Source: Pseudenterobacter timonensis
GTDB lineage: Bacteria; Pseudomonadota; Gammaproteobacteria; Enterobacterales; Enterobacteriaceae
DNA: 64,000 bases
Reading direction: 5' to 3'
Assembly: GCF_900021175.1 (NCBI RefSeq)
Contig: NZ_FCOP01000011.1
Span: forward strand, 372,001-436,000
Under the pieces are notes generated by a model. The model saw only the letters and a program-made list of their open reading frames with translations, did no database searches and was not told the origin of the DNA. Positions 9,127 to 19,597 of the stretch are shown here, piece after piece; positions within the stretch are counted from its first letter, which is position 1; every line of letters begins with the position of its first letter. The position numbers and the translations under genes are program-made.

Positions 9127-11418
9127 TTACCCTTCCGCTTTGACGATTTTAATCTCCACCATCCCAATGCCTAACTGACGCGGCGAATGGCCGAGGATAT
9201 TCCCCTCGTTGGTGGACTGCGGGTCCGGCGGGACAATCACCAGCGTGTTGCTGCGCGACGGGTTATCGAAATGCAGCGTAGTGGTGGAGACCGCGTTGCC
9301 GAGCGTCAGCGTCTGCTCCATGTCACCTACGCGTACCGGAATTGGCTTATTAGCGTTCGGGCCGTAGGCTTTCGCGGTGATCACCAGATCGAATTTCTCC
9401 GGCAGCGGCTGGGTGTACTCGATTTTGACCTCTTTTCCGAGCTGGGCGTTGGACCAGCGTCCCCAGGTTTCCGGGCGGGAGATGCCGCTGAACTGCTTCA
9501 CCTCTTCCGGCGCGCCGGCAACGTTAAAGACGAAGCTGTCGGCTTTATAACGAATGTCGTTATCGACAATTTTCAGCATATCCACGTTGCGTTTGTAGCG
9601 GTCGGTATCAATGACCGTATCCCTGAACGCGACTTTGCCCTGCCACTGGCTTTTATCAACCCGCTGCACCTTCTGTTCACCGCCGAGCTGTCCCTGGGAG
9701 ACGCACCAGTCGGTGGAGAGCGCCAGCGGCTGCGACCAGAGCTGGCCCATCTTGTAGCAGCGATCGACCCAGACGAAGTTATCGCGCGGCGCGAAGTCCG
9801 CCAGCTGGAAACGCAGCGGCGCGGAGTATTCGCTCTCCGGCAGCGGCTCGACGCGCTTGTCGGAGACCCGCAGCAGCAGCGGCAGGCGGAAGTGAGTGCC
9901 GGAGAAGGCGATCATCCCTTTCTCCTCATCAATGGTGAAATCGTTGATCGCTTTCGGGAAGTTCCACAGGCGGATAATCTCCGGCTTCCAGGCCAGCACC
10001 TTCTGCTTCATGTTAAGGAAAACTTCCGACAGCGACTGGCCCGACAGGGTGCTGCGTCCCAGCCCGATAAAGTTGTCGCCGCCGAGGATATCCAGCACCG
10101 TCGCGCCGTTATCCATGGTGTTGCGCCGGGTGGCGATTGTCTCCTGCTGAGGTTTGTCGCCGCGCAGAATAAAGAACAGATTGTTGCGATCCTGCTTGTT
10201 CAGCGCCTCCCAGGCGGTGTTCTTCATCGCCAGATGATCTGAGGAGACGACAATCACCGTATTTTTAAAATAAGGCGAGGCTTTAATCTTTTCGATAAGC
10301 GCTGCGATATGCTGCTGACTGCAGGTGACGGCGCTAAAGGACTGGTTGGTTTTACCCTCCACCTCATAACTTTTACGCGTGCAGGTGCGGGAGATAAACC
10401 CGTCCGGGTGGTGAGTATCTACCGTCAGGGCAAAGAGCGAGAAGCGCTTGCCGGAGCGGGAGAGCGTCTCAAATTTTTTCCAGACCTCATCCAGCACCGT
10501 GTCGTCGTAAAAGCCCCAGTCGTTGCGATAGGCGGGATCGGCGACGGTGGTTTTCAGCTCCTCGGCGCCGTAGAGATGATCGAAGCCGTGGGACTTCAGA
10601 AAGACATCCTTACCGGCAAAACGCAGGTTGGCGCCCTGCATAAAGTAGTTTTCATAGCCGGAATTTTTCAGGATATCGCCCAGGCAAATATTGTGCGGGA
10701 AGAAGCTGGAGACCGACGCGGAGGCGTTCCCCTCGAAGGGGGCAAAGAGCGGAATGCCGCACTGAGAGGCCACCATCCCGGCAATAGTGTAATCGGTACC
10801 CGGTAGTTGAGCCGTATGGCTAAAATCCAGCCCCTGATTTTTCAGCGCGCCCAGCTCCGGCGTCAGGTCAGGGAAGGCGTCGTTATCAAAGTAGGTGCGT
10901 TCCAGACTCTCGCCGTAGATATAGACCAGGTTGAGCTTCGGAGCGGGGATCTGCTTTGCCGGCTCTTTATAATACGCGGCGAAATCGGGATCGCCGTCGC
11001 GCGACTGGGATTTCACCAGCTCGGTGATCTGATGAAACGCCGGGCTGGCATCTACGGAGCCCAGCGCCAATAGCAGGGCCAGCAGGCTGTAGCCCATATG
11101 GCAGGGATGATGGCGACGGCGGCGCAGCACCCAGCCCAGGGCGCCGAACACCAGCACCAGCGCGACAACCAGACCCAGACCAGGAAGTATGTACTTACTA
11201 ACCCCGGCGCCGGTCAGGCTGTTGGTGAGAGTATAAAGTACCGCGTCGTTAATACCGTCGCCGGTAAAGTAGTCGCTGGCGTAAAGGGTGATGTTCAAAA
11301 TAATAAAAATGCCCAATACCAGCAGCGTGGCGAGAAACCACCAGGTATTGCGGCCCGCTTTCCAGGCATAAATGCCGGCAGAGGCCAGAAAAAGGGCAAG
11401 GGAGAGAAATTCGGACAA
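9127..11418 (-). CDS. opgB: Phosphoglycerol transferase I
   Basis: The 763-residue product has the same length as E. coli OpgB (MdoB) and matches throughout. Three to four N-terminal membrane helices (about residues 1-130) precede a large periplasmic alkaline phosphatase/sulfatase-fold domain. That domain includes [15 protein letters not shown] with the nucleophile region, TVDTHHPDG and VVSSDHLAM as metal-binding segments. The enzyme transfers phosphoglycerol from phosphatidylglycerol to osmoregulated periplasmic glucans. It is transcribed alone on the minus strand, convergent with tsr. The 268 bp upstream, before yjjA ends, contain only a GC-rich imperfect hairpin at 11628-11664. Confidence 0.96.
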   Translation of the reverse strand: MSEFLSLALFLASAGIYAWKAGRNTWWFLATLLVLGIFIILNITLYASDYFTGDGINDAVLYTLTNSLTGAGVSKYILPGLGLVVALVLVFGALGWVLRRRRHHPCHMGYSLLALLLALGSVDASPAFHQITELVKSQSRDGDPDFAAYYKEPAKQIPAPKLNLVYIYGESLERTYFDNDAFPDLTPELGALKNQGLDFSHTAQLPGTDYTIAGMVASQCGIPLFAPFEGNASASVSSFFPHNICLGDILKNSGYENYFMQGANLRFAGKDVFLKSHGFDHLYGAEELKTTVADPAYRNDWGFYDDTVLDEVWKKFETLSRSGKRFSLFALTVDTHHPDGFISRTCTRKSYEVEGKTNQSFSAVTCSQQHIAALIEKIKASPYFKNTVIVVSSDHLAMKNTAWEALNKQDRNNLFFILRGDKPQQETIATRRNTMDNGATVLDILGGDNFIGLGRSTLSGQSLSEVFLNMKQKVLAWKPEIIRLWNFPKAINDFTIDEEKGMIAFSGTHFRLPLLLRVSDKRVEPLPESEYSAPLRFQLADFAPRDNFVWVDRCYKMGQLWSQPLALSTDWCVSQGQLGGEQKVQRVDKSQWQGKVAFRDTVIDTDRYKRNVDMLKIVDNDIRYKADSFVFNVAGAPEEVKQFSGISRPETWGRWSNAQLGKEVKIEYTQPLPEKFDLVITAKAYGPNANKPIPVRVGDMEQTLTLGNAVSTTTLHFDNPSRSNTLVIVPPDPQSTNEGNILGHSPRQLGIGMVEIKIVKAEG

Positions 11419-11686
11419 CAGATTATCCTCAACAACGCCAGTCGCTTAGCTGGCTTACTGATTATTTCAGGTAGACCAATTTAATGGCGATGCCATATTG
11501 CTGCAATTCTAGTGTCACGAAAATGTGCTGTTGTTAGGATTTGGTTTATAAATTGCAAACTTTGAAGGCGCTCGCATCCCGGAAGAGGGGAAAGCAGGCA
11601 GAGGCGGGCAGGGGAAATAACGCTTTAGCGCCGCGCGGGGCGGGTAACGCACAATACGCGGCGCAGAAAGCGGTAAACGTGCAGGA

Positions 11687-12166
11687 TCAGGAGAGGAAGT
11701 TGACGCCCTGCTTAAGTACCAGATCGCAGGCTTTGGTTTTGACCTGTTTCGCCAGGGAGGAGTTGCCAAGCGTGGTGAGATTAAGCTGCTGGCCGTTCTG
11801 CGCGTTGAGCAGACCCTGGATCCCCTCCAGATAGTTGGTGTCCTCTTTTTGCTGCTGAGTGTCCATTCCCAGCTTGCCCAGCACCTGGTTTTTAACGTTT
11901 TCCGCATCGGTCACCGACGCGAGCTTCTGTTTTGCGCAATATTCCAGAATACCGGCGGCGTTGTTCATGGTGCCTGCGCTCAGGCTCTGGCTGCTGTTAC
12001 CGAGCAGGCCGGCCAGGGAGGAGGCGCTCAATCCGCCGCTCTGGGCGCTGCTGCCGGAGAGTTCACTGGCGGCGCTGGAGAGAGATTCCTGCCAGGAGGC
12101 GGCGCTGGCGGCACCGGTGAGAAGCAGTGCGCCCAGTGTGGCGCTGAACAGAAAGGCTTTTTTCAT
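11687..12166 (-). CDS. yjjA: DUF2501 family periplasmic protein YjjA
   Basis: The start giving MKKAFLFSATLG yields 159 residues with a classical signal peptide, cleaved probably after an Ala-Ser-Ala type site near residue 20. The mature part is rich in serine, alanine and glycine at first (SSAASELSGSSAQ). It then contains the conserved core AAGILEYCAKQKLASVTDAENVK and QVKTKACDLVLKQG with two cysteines, as in E. coli YjjA. An AGGG ribosome site precedes this start, and the longer in-frame reading from 12232 lacks one. The function is unknown. It sits just downstream of dnaC on the same strand. Confidence 0.9.
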   Translation of the reverse strand: MKKAFLFSATLGALLLTGAASAASWQESLSSAASELSGSSAQSGGLSASSLAGLLGNSSQSLSAGTMNNAAGILEYCAKQKLASVTDAENVKNQVLGKLGMDTQQQKEDTNYLEGIQGLLNAQNGQQLNLTTLGNSSLAKQVKTKACDLVLKQGVNFLS

Positions 12167-12250
12167 AGTGACTACCCTGCGATGGCCCTTATGGGCTGAA
12201 TAGAGCCTCAGTATATCCCGCGAACGGGACACGCTATCCCTGGAAATATC

Positions 12251-12988
12251 CTAATACTCTTTGCCCGTTACGCGGCTGCGGTAGCTCTCCCAGTCAAAAA
12301 TCACATACAGGCTGTTGCCAAGCTTCATGCGATCCATTACGCGTTCGCCCAGCAGACGGGTCATCTCCTCGATGTTGTGGTTGGTCAACATCCCGGTGGG
12401 GCGTTTGGAAGAGGAGCGACGATCGACGATCTGGTTGATGATCACCTTTTCGTAGCGCGATTCGGTTTGTACGCCGATTTCGTCAATGACCAGCAGGTCG
12501 ACGTTACTGAGATCGTTCAACAGCTGCTCTTCGCTGGTCTCCCGGTTGCCGAAGGTATCTTTCATGGCTGACATAATATCCGCCACGGTGATAATCAACA
12601 CCGACTTGCCGCGCAGCAGCAGCTCGTTGCAGATAGCGGCGGCGAGGTGATTTTTACCGGTGCCCGGTTTGCCGCTGAAGATAAAGCTGGCGATATTGCC
12701 GTCAAACTCATCCACATACTGACGGGCGGCGGTCAGGGCATTCATCTGCCCCTGCGTCTCCACCTTGTAGTTATCAAAGGAGCAGTTCTGATGCAGCGGT
12801 CGGATACCCGAGCGGTTAAAGGTGCGCTGCATTTTCATGGCGCGGTTTTCACGCGCCAGGGCGGCGGCGCGGATAGCCCCCTGTTCTTTCTGCCAGGCCA
12901 GCAGCTCTTCGCCGGTGGTAAAGGCGGGCTTAACGTTGGGGGGCATCATCTTTTGCAGACGTTTCATTAAATCGCCGACATTTTTCAT
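12251..12988 (-). CDS. dnaC: Replicative helicase loader DnaC
   Basis: The 245-residue AAA+ protein matches E. coli DnaC along its entire length. The N-terminal DnaB-binding region (residues 1-75) is followed by Walker A GKPGTGKN at 106-113, Walker B LLVIDEIG, and the arginine-finger/ISM region [17 protein letters not shown]. It loads the DnaB helicase at oriC and at restart sites. Its start codon overlaps the dnaT stop by 4 bp, so the two are translationally coupled, as in E. coli. Confidence 0.97.
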   Translation of the reverse strand: MKNVGDLMKRLQKMMPPNVKPAFTTGEELLAWQKEQGAIRAAALARENRAMKMQRTFNRSGIRPLHQNCSFDNYKVETQGQMNALTAARQYVDEFDGNIASFIFSGKPGTGKNHLAAAICNELLLRGKSVLIITVADIMSAMKDTFGNRETSEEQLLNDLSNVDLLVIDEIGVQTESRYEKVIINQIVDRRSSSKRPTGMLTNHNIEEMTRLLGERVMDRMKLGNSLYVIFDWESYRSRVTGKEY

Positions 12989-13530
12989 TTAGCACCTCGG
13001 AACCCCTGGGGGATCTCTCTGTCCGGTTGTGAAAAAGCGTTGATATCGCGTTTAGGCTGGCCGCCATTGCCGGCGCGCCCTATCTGCACGCTGCGGGCCA
13101 GCTTTTGCTGCCACTGGACGTGATGGAACACTTTGCCTTCCGCCTGCCAGTAAGCGACAAACGCCGCCAGCTCCTCAGGGGTGACCGGCTGCGTCAGGGC
13201 GATGCCCCACAGCCCCGCCAGGCGGATAAAATCATCGTCCGGCTTCCAGCCCGCGTACATGGCAAATTTGCCCATCGGCACGGCGACAGGGACGGCGGCT
13301 GGCTCTTCATAGAATTGCGTATCCAGCGTCACGTCGCTGGCCGGACGGGCGAGACGCGCCTCCAGCTCCAGAAGCGTTGCCAGTCGTTCGGGCGTGATGG
13401 CGTAAAACGCGGGCGCATTGTCGGCAAAGACGGCAACGGTGCCGCCTTCGGCATGGGACAGCGCGCCGCGCGGATCGCGCATAAAGGCATCAATACCGAC
13501 GACGGTTGGGGTCAAGATTCTGGAAGACAT
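12985..13530 (-). CDS. dnaT: Primosomal protein DnaT
   Basis: The protein has 181 residues. The N-terminal oligomerisation domain starts [23 protein letters not shown]. The C-terminal single-stranded DNA-binding part contains [21 protein letters not shown] and the [12 protein letters not shown] tail, all typical of enterobacterial DnaT. It helps exchange and load DnaB-DnaC on restart primosomes with PriA and PriB. It is first in the dnaT-dnaC-yjjA cluster. A 106-bp gap separates it from the TetR gene upstream. Confidence 0.96.
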   Translation of the reverse strand: MSSRILTPTVVGIDAFMRDPRGALSHAEGGTVAVFADNAPAFYAITPERLATLLELEARLARPASDVTLDTQFYEEPAAVPVAVPMGKFAMYAGWKPDDDFIRLAGLWGIALTQPVTPEELAAFVAYWQAEGKVFHHVQWQQKLARSVQIGRAGNGGQPKRDINAFSQPDREIPQGFRGAK

Positions 13531-13636
13531 AAGACGTTCTCTGCTGAATTACCGGGGGCATACCTGGAGATTAGGATACCACAGAGAGGCGAGGGATCGC
13601 AGGAGAGATCCCGCGCGGTTTACCCCGGATACCACA

Positions 13637-14278
13637 CTAAGGACAGGTATAACGCAGAGCCACCTGAACCGCCATTTTTCGGTAATGCTGGCGCTGGGCC
13701 TGCTCATCCGCCCCCTCCTCAAACAGCAGGGTAAAAGTGTAGCTGTTGGCGACGTAGTGGAAGCTAAAGCTGCTGATGAGACGATGCAGGTCGCGCGCAT
13801 CCACGCTCTGATTAAAGAGCTGCTTCTCTTTACCCCGGCGCAGGATCGCCTCCAGCAGCTCCAGCGCGCTGCGGTTGACCTGGCGTAAGGTGTCCGACTG
13901 CTGCATAAAGCGGCCCCGCTGCATGTTCTCCATGCAGATAATGCGAATATAGTCGGGGTGATCCGCATGATAGTCGAACGTCGCCTCGACCAGTTGTACC
14001 AGCGCTTCCACCGGTGGCATACCGGCAAGGCTGAGACGTTTTTCGCTGGCGCGGATCTGGGTGTAAACATACTCCAGCGCCTGCAGATAGAGGTTCTCTT
14101 TGCTCTTGTAGTGATAGACCACCATCCGCTTGGTGGTGCCCGCCTGTTCGGCGATCTGCTCCATGCGCGCGCCGTTCAGCCCGTATTCGGCGAACTGCGC
14201 GATGGCGCTGTGAAAAATTTTTTCCTTCAGGCTGGCATCGTTGTTATGGCCGGAAAGTTCGCTGCCGGGGTTCGCCAC
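13637..14278 (-). CDS. TetR/AcrR-family transcriptional regulator
   Basis: The protein has 213 residues. An N-terminal TetR helix-turn-helix at about residues 18-65 includes FAEYGLNGARMEQIAEQAGTTKRMVVYHYKSKENLY. It is followed by an all-helical ligand-binding and dimerisation domain (residues 70-210). No target operon lies next to it: the neighbours dnaT and yjjB are core genes on the same strand. In E. coli, as I recall, dnaT and yjjB are directly adjacent, so this gene is an insertion in the backbone. Its ligand and targets cannot be read from the sequence. Confidence 0.88.
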   Translation of the reverse strand: MANPGSELSGHNNDASLKEKIFHSAIAQFAEYGLNGARMEQIAEQAGTTKRMVVYHYKSKENLYLQALEYVYTQIRASEKRLSLAGMPPVEALVQLVEATFDYHADHPDYIRIICMENMQRGRFMQQSDTLRQVNRSALELLEAILRRGKEKQLFNQSVDARDLHRLISSFSFHYVANSYTFTLLFEEGADEQAQRQHYRKMAVQVALRYTCP

Positions 14279-14344
14279 ATTCGCTCCTTACGTCATCAGA
14301 CGGCATGAGGCGATTATCTCCACGGCAGCGGAAGAACACAAATT

Positions 14345-15585
<1,241 letters not shown>

Positions 15586-15972
15586 AAATAGCCCTGTAGT
15601 GAGAACGGCCAAACGATCCGTAGGGGTACTTGTAACATAAAGCGGGGCTGCTCTTGCCCCGGGCCAGATCAAGATTTATGCACTCTGCCGTGGCGGGCAA
15701 AACGACAAAGAATGATTGAATTAATGAATGATTCAGAATGAATAATTGAATTTTAGTATTTAGTTTTGCTTATTTTAATTTTAAATGAGTATTGTTTAAA
15801 TAATGCTGTCAATTATGAGATATTAACCCTCGACTTGGGCGATTCTTAGCTTAACCACTAATTGCTGAGGGAATACCTTTTTAAAGAATTAACGTTAAGG
15901 GAAGAGGCCCGTTTTTATAAGATTGCTTCAGACATGAACGGCTGGAAAAATAAGAAAGGATTCGGAGAAACC
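15586..15972. promoter_or_regulatory. AT-rich divergent region yjjP / yjjQ
   Basis: This is 387 bp without a supported gene. The central part (about 15700-15850) is strikingly AT-rich compared with the rest of the window, with many runs such as TTTAATTTTAAATGAG. In E. coli the yjjQ-bglJ operon is silenced by H-NS and activated by LeuO, and AT-rich DNA of this kind is the expected H-NS target. An in-frame extension of yjjQ to a TTG at 15862 crosses part of it but has no good ribosome site. Confidence 0.5.
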
Positions 15973-16710
15973 ATGTTATCAGCTAAAGGGAAATACGGCA
16001 TTATTATTAGCAAAGTACCCGTTATGCAAAGCGGCCTGGCCGGGCTCGTAACGCGGCATTTTCCTGATTATGAAGTTTCTTTTTGCCGTTCTCAGGAGGA
16101 GCTGACGCTGCTGCAGTTACGCCGAGCAAACGTCGTTATTGCCGATGTATCGGGTGACTTTCGTAATCCTCGCGGCTCCATCGAACACTATTATTCATTG
16201 CTTGGCCAATATCGGGATATCCACTGGATTTTTTTAGTCTCCCGTCCGCTTTATCCCCTTGCGGTAGAGCTGTTAATGCGCCCGGAAAGCACGCTACTTT
16301 CTGACAGAGAGCCTGTCGAAGGCGTTATCAACGCCATTCGCGCCGGTAGCGAACGTGCGGAGCGGATCAGCCAGACTCTGCTGACGCCTGAGTTGCAGGA
16401 GTTTGATGAAGAGAATGAATCGCCGGTCGTACTGACGCTATCTGAACGCAAAGTATTACGTCTGATGGGTAAAGGTTGGGGAATTAACCAAATTGCCGCC
16501 TTGCTTAAGAAAAGCAATAAAACGGTCAGCGCGCAGAAAAATAGCGCTATGCGACGTCTGTCACTGCGTAGCAATGCTGAGATGTACGCATGGATCAATA
16601 GTACTCAGGGTATGCGTGAGCTGAACTTAATTTCAGCCTATGGAGAGGCAGAAGAATGGAAAAGAACGCCACAAAGAGAGATATCGCCGTCATCGAAAAA
16701 TGCTTCATGA
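15973..16710 (+). CDS. yjjQ: LuxR-type transcriptional regulator YjjQ
   Basis: From the ATG at 15973 (preceded by GGAGA) the product has 245 residues and aligns with E. coli YjjQ, which begins at the same place. The N-terminal part is receiver-like without an obvious phosphorylation site. The C-terminal LuxR/FixJ helix-turn-helix contains [20 protein letters not shown] and [18 protein letters not shown]. In E. coli it is a repressor affecting motility and capsule genes and is itself silenced by H-NS. The next gene, bglJ, begins 55 bp before this one ends. An alternative start at 15934 would add 13 residues but lacks a ribosome site. Confidence 0.88.
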   Translation: MLSAKGKYGIIISKVPVMQSGLAGLVTRHFPDYEVSFCRSQEELTLLQLRRANVVIADVSGDFRNPRGSIEHYYSLLGQYRDIHWIFLVSRPLYPLAVELLMRPESTLLSDREPVEGVINAIRAGSERAERISQTLLTPELQEFDEENESPVVLTLSERKVLRLMGKGWGINQIAALLKKSNKTVSAQKNSAMRRLSLRSNAEMYAWINSTQGMRELNLISAYGEAEEWKRTPQREISPSSKNAS

Positions 16711-17342
16711 GCGCTACGGGGCTGGTGAATCTATTTAACCAGCCTCCACTCAATCAATATCGCGTGCATTTATTTAATGATTTTTCATCTTTTAAGGTCG
16801 CGCTGTCAGAGACGCCTTTTTTCTCGCTGATCTATTCCCTGTCAGATGAGCGGGAAGAGCGGCGAAATTGTTTGGTGGCGTTTCGCGAAATGTCACTCGC
16901 GCACGGGGCAATTCAGCGTATTGTGATGGCGTCCAATGAAATTGAAGCGCGGCTGGTAAGCCATCTTTCGCCCTCTCGCCTTCACGGCATTATCAGTAAA
17001 TCCGCCTCCCTGAGCAGCTTGCAGTCTGAGCTGGCGACATTGCTGAGTGAAACGCGTCGGGTGAACGATAATATGCTGAACAACTGGAACGTCAGCCAGA
17101 ACCGAATGCTGAGTCCCACCGAACGGGCTATCCTGCGCTATATGTCGTCCGGCTATTCGATACCCGAGATAGCCACCCGGCTTGAGCGCAACATTAAAAC
17201 CATTCGCGCCCATAAGTTTAACGCGATGGTTAAGCTGGGAGTGAACTCAGACGTGGGGCTACTTGATGCGGCAGATATTCTTAAATATCTGCCTGCTACC
17301 GATCCGCGTCGCTGCCTGATTGCGGCTCAGGTCTATTCGTAA
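16656..17342 (+). CDS. bglJ: LuxR-type regulator BglJ (RcsB partner)
   Basis: The protein has 228 residues. Its C-terminal LuxR-type DNA-binding domain, [20 protein letters not shown] and [18 protein letters not shown], is nearly identical to E. coli BglJ. The N-terminal half is more divergent. BglJ forms a heterodimer with RcsB and activates leuO and, in E. coli, the bgl operon. A GGAGAGG ribosome site lies inside yjjQ ahead of this start. The 55-bp overlap with yjjQ indicates co-translation. Confidence 0.9.
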   Translation: MEKNATKRDIAVIEKCFMSATGLVNLFNQPPLNQYRVHLFNDFSSFKVALSETPFFSLIYSLSDEREERRNCLVAFREMSLAHGAIQRIVMASNEIEARLVSHLSPSRLHGIISKSASLSSLQSELATLLSETRRVNDNMLNNWNVSQNRMLSPTERAILRYMSSGYSIPEIATRLERNIKTIRAHKFNAMVKLGVNSDVGLLDAADILKYLPATDPRRCLIAAQVYS

Positions 17343-17373
17343 TTCCGGTCGCGCCAGTCAGGCTGGCGCCCAG

Positions 17374-17832
17374 TCAGCTACAGACATCTATCCATTTAGC
17401 GGCCGTTAGCTCTGCCATGCGTTCAGGTGAGATGCGCACGGCGCTGTGGATAGCGCCCGCGGCGGGCAGCACTTCGTCAAACGCTTTCAGCGAGACGTCG
17501 CAGTAGACGGCGAGCGGCGTTTCCAGCCCAAACGGGCAGACGCCGCCGACAGGATGACCGGTGAGCGTAACGACCTCGTCGCAGCTCAGCATTCTCGCTT
17601 TGGCGCCAAACGTCTCTTTAAGCTTTTTGTTATCCAGGCGCGCGTCGCCTTTTGCCACGACCAGCACCACCTCGTTTTTAATCTTTAACGACAGGGTCTT
17701 GGCAATTTGTCCCGGCTCAACCTGATGAGCGGCGGCGGCCAGCGCAACGGTGGCTGTACTTTGACTCAGTTCGATAACCTCGATATCCGGGGCGTGCTCG
17801 GCAAAAAATTGCCGTACAGACTGCAAACTCAT
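17374..17832 (-). CDS. YbaK/EbsC-family aminoacyl-tRNA editing protein
   Basis: The protein has 152 residues with the hallmarks of the YbaK/ProX aminoacyl-tRNA deacylase fold: QIAKTLSLKI, VVAKGDARLDNKKLKE and the GGVCPFGLE motif near residue 95. Family members hydrolyse mischarged tRNAs such as Cys- or Ala-tRNA(Pro). This copy is not part of the E. coli gene order here, so it is an accessory gene convergent with bglJ. Its exact tRNA substrate cannot be deduced, and it may be a paralogue of the housekeeping ybaK located elsewhere. Confidence 0.85.
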   Translation of the reverse strand: MSLQSVRQFFAEHAPDIEVIELSQSTATVALAAAAHQVEPGQIAKTLSLKIKNEVVLVVAKGDARLDNKKLKETFGAKARMLSCDEVVTLTGHPVGGVCPFGLETPLAVYCDVSLKAFDEVLPAAGAIHSAVRISPERMAELTAAKWIDVCS

Positions 17833-18160
17833 TATCTTCTCCTGGCAGATTTCCTGCGTAATCTGTCATAACAATTTATGCGCTGTAAATATCTTCTCGT
17901 TAACAAATCGCCTTGCACAGAATTTCTGGATCGCCTTCACATTCACAGAAACCGGTTACAGTAACCGGTTGCAGAATCCTGAGCAGGCGATTAATACTGA
18001 CTTGGTAACTTCCCTGTATCCAATAATAAGAGTCCCCTTATGAAACGATTATTTTCGGGTTGTACTGCTGGGATACGAACCAGCAAGGTTGTGAAGCTAA
18101 GTTATGGAATAACGTCTGGCGCCGTAGCGTCTGTAATGAAAGTCTGACAGGAGAGCCGCT
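17833..18160 (+). promoter_or_regulatory. Upstream region of the orphan EIIC gene with a possible leader ORF and hairpin
   Basis: This 328-bp stretch holds the tandem operator annotated separately. It also holds a GGGTTGT-ACTGC sequence followed by a 6-bp hairpin (TGCTGG at 18066-18071, CCAGCA at 18080-18085, 8-nt loop). A small ORF of 35 codons runs from the ATG at 18040 to the TGA at 18145-18147, ending right at the CAGGAGAG ribosome site of the EIIC gene. The hairpin loosely recalls the antiterminator targets of BglG-type proteins, but the match is imperfect. No BglG-type gene is nearby. Confidence 0.4.
17950..17970. promoter_or_regulatory. Tandem LacI/GalR-type operators
   Basis: Two copies of the palindromic octamer AACCGGTT (17950-17957 and 17963-17970) are separated by 5 bp, and together they form a perfect 21-bp inverted repeat. 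Octamers with a central CG of this type are the core of operators for LacI/GalR regulators such as AscG. They lie about 190 bp before the EIIC start, probably near its promoter. No LacI-family gene is present in the window, so the regulator would act in trans. Confidence 0.6.
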
Positions 18161-19507
18161 ATGTCTGCCAACCATGCTGCGTTTAATTTAATATTTCGCT
18201 TTGTAGAAAACTACGTCAGCCCCATCGCCGGGCGAATCTCTTCCCAGCGCCACGTTATGGCGATCCGCGACGGCTTCATTTCGGCCATGCCGTTCATGAT
18301 TGTCGGCTCGTTTCTGCTGGTCTTTGCCTATCCGCCGTTTTCGCCCGATACCACCTGGGGTTTTGCCCGGGCGTGGCTGGACATGGCAAAACAGTTTGAA
18401 GGCCAAATTCTGACGCCGTTCGATATGACGATGGGGATCATGTCCATCTACATCTGCGCGGCAATTGCCTATAACCTTGGCAAACACTACGTCAAATCCC
18501 ATCAGCTCGACCCGTTTATGTGCGCCATGCTTTCGCTGATGGCCTTTTTGCTGGTGGCGGCGCCGAAAACCAAAGGCGCGATGCCGGTAGACAGCCTGGG
18601 AGGGACCGGGATTTTCACCGCCATTCTGGTGGCGATCTACTGCGTAGAGATGATGCGTTTTCTGAAGGCGCATAATATCGGTATCCGCCTGCCGGACCAG
18701 GTGCCGCCGATGATCAAAAACTCCTTCGATCTGCTGATCCCGGTACTGGTGGTGGTGTTGACGCTCTACCCGTTAAGCCTGTTCATTCAGTCCCAGTTCG
18801 ACATGCTGATCCCCCAGGCGATCATGTCCATCTTTAAGCCGCTGGTCTCTGCCGCCGATTCGCTGCCTGCTATTCTGCTGGCGGTGCTGATCGGGCATCT
18901 GCTCTGGTTTGCGGGTATTCACGGCGCGGCCATTGTCTCCGGCATGTTGCAGATGTTCTGGCTGACCAACCTCGGCGCTAACCAGACTGCCCTGGCGCAG
19001 GGCGCGCCGCTGCCGCACATCTTTATGGAAGCGTTCTGGACATTCTTTATCGTTATCGGCGGGTCCGGGGCGACGATGGGTCTGGTTTTCTGCTATCTGC
19101 GCAGCCGCTCCGCCCATCTGCGCTCCATCGGGCGACTCAGCGTGGTGCCGAGCATCTTTAACATCAACGAGCCGGTCATTTTCGGTACGCCTATCGTGAT
19201 GAACCCGGTGTTCTTTATTCCTTTCCTGCTGGCGCCGATGGTTAACGCTGTGCTGGCCTGGGCGGCGATGAAATTTGACCTGATTGGTCGGGTGATCTCT
19301 GTTGTGCCCTGGACCGCACCTGCACCGGTGGGCGCTGCCTGGGCTTTGGGCTGGGATTTCCGCGCGGCGGTGCTGGTCGTTGTACTGGCGCTGGTATCGG
19401 CGGTGATCTACTTCCCGTTCTTTAAAGTCTATGAAAAACAGCTGCTGGCGCAGGAGGCGGAAGAAGCCCAGCGTAATGCGGAAGAGGAAAGCCAGCAAAT
19501 CGCATAG
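18161..19507 (+). CDS. PTS sugar transporter EIIC component (lactose/cellobiose-type), orphan
   Basis: The 448-residue membrane protein belongs to the PTS EIIC lactose/cellobiose (CelB/ChbC) family. It has about ten hydrophobic segments. Conserved stretches include FVENYVSPIAGRISSQRHVMAIRDGF at the N-terminus, GHLLWFAGIHG near the middle and the NINEPVIFGTPIVMNP motif that binds sugar. A GAGAG ribosome site precedes the start. No IIA or IIB gene is adjacent, so phosphoryl transfer must come from components encoded elsewhere. The C-terminal tail is a charged Glu/Gln-rich helix. Its sugar is unknown; a beta-glucoside or chitobiose-type disaccharide is the family expectation. Confidence 0.88.
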   Translation: MSANHAAFNLIFRFVENYVSPIAGRISSQRHVMAIRDGFISAMPFMIVGSFLLVFAYPPFSPDTTWGFARAWLDMAKQFEGQILTPFDMTMGIMSIYICAAIAYNLGKHYVKSHQLDPFMCAMLSLMAFLLVAAPKTKGAMPVDSLGGTGIFTAILVAIYCVEMMRFLKAHNIGIRLPDQVPPMIKNSFDLLIPVLVVVLTLYPLSLFIQSQFDMLIPQAIMSIFKPLVSAADSLPAILLAVLIGHLLWFAGIHGAAIVSGMLQMFWLTNLGANQTALAQGAPLPHIFMEAFWTFFIVIGGSGATMGLVFCYLRSRSAHLRSIGRLSVVPSIFNINEPVIFGTPIVMNPVFFIPFLLAPMVNAVLAWAAMKFDLIGRVISVVPWTAPAPVGAAWALGWDFRAAVLVVVLALVSAVIYFPFFKVYEKQLLAQEAEEAQRNAEEESQQIA

Positions 19508-19516
19508 GGAATATTT

Positions 19517-19597
19517 GCCGGGTGACGCTGATGCTTGCCCGGCTTGTTTCAGCGATGTTGGCCGGTTGTGCCGGGTGACGGCTTCGCCTTACCCGGC
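19517..19597. repeat. REP-type palindromic element pair
   Basis: Two hairpins of the same family occur: GCCGGGTGACGCTGATG...CCCGGC at 19517-19543 and GCCGGGTGACGG...TTACCCGGC at 19570-19597. They sit between the convergent EIIC and fhuF genes and probably protect or terminate both transcripts. Confidence 0.85.

Noticed and set aside
9187..10242. Plus-strand open frame (351 codons) opposite opgB
   Set aside because: It is antisense to a complete OpgB sulfatase domain and has no recognisable motif.
11628..11664. GC-rich inverted repeat GCGCCGCG...CGCGGCGC downstream of yjjA
   Set aside because: The loop is 21 nt and no U-tract follows, so it cannot be called a terminator with confidence.
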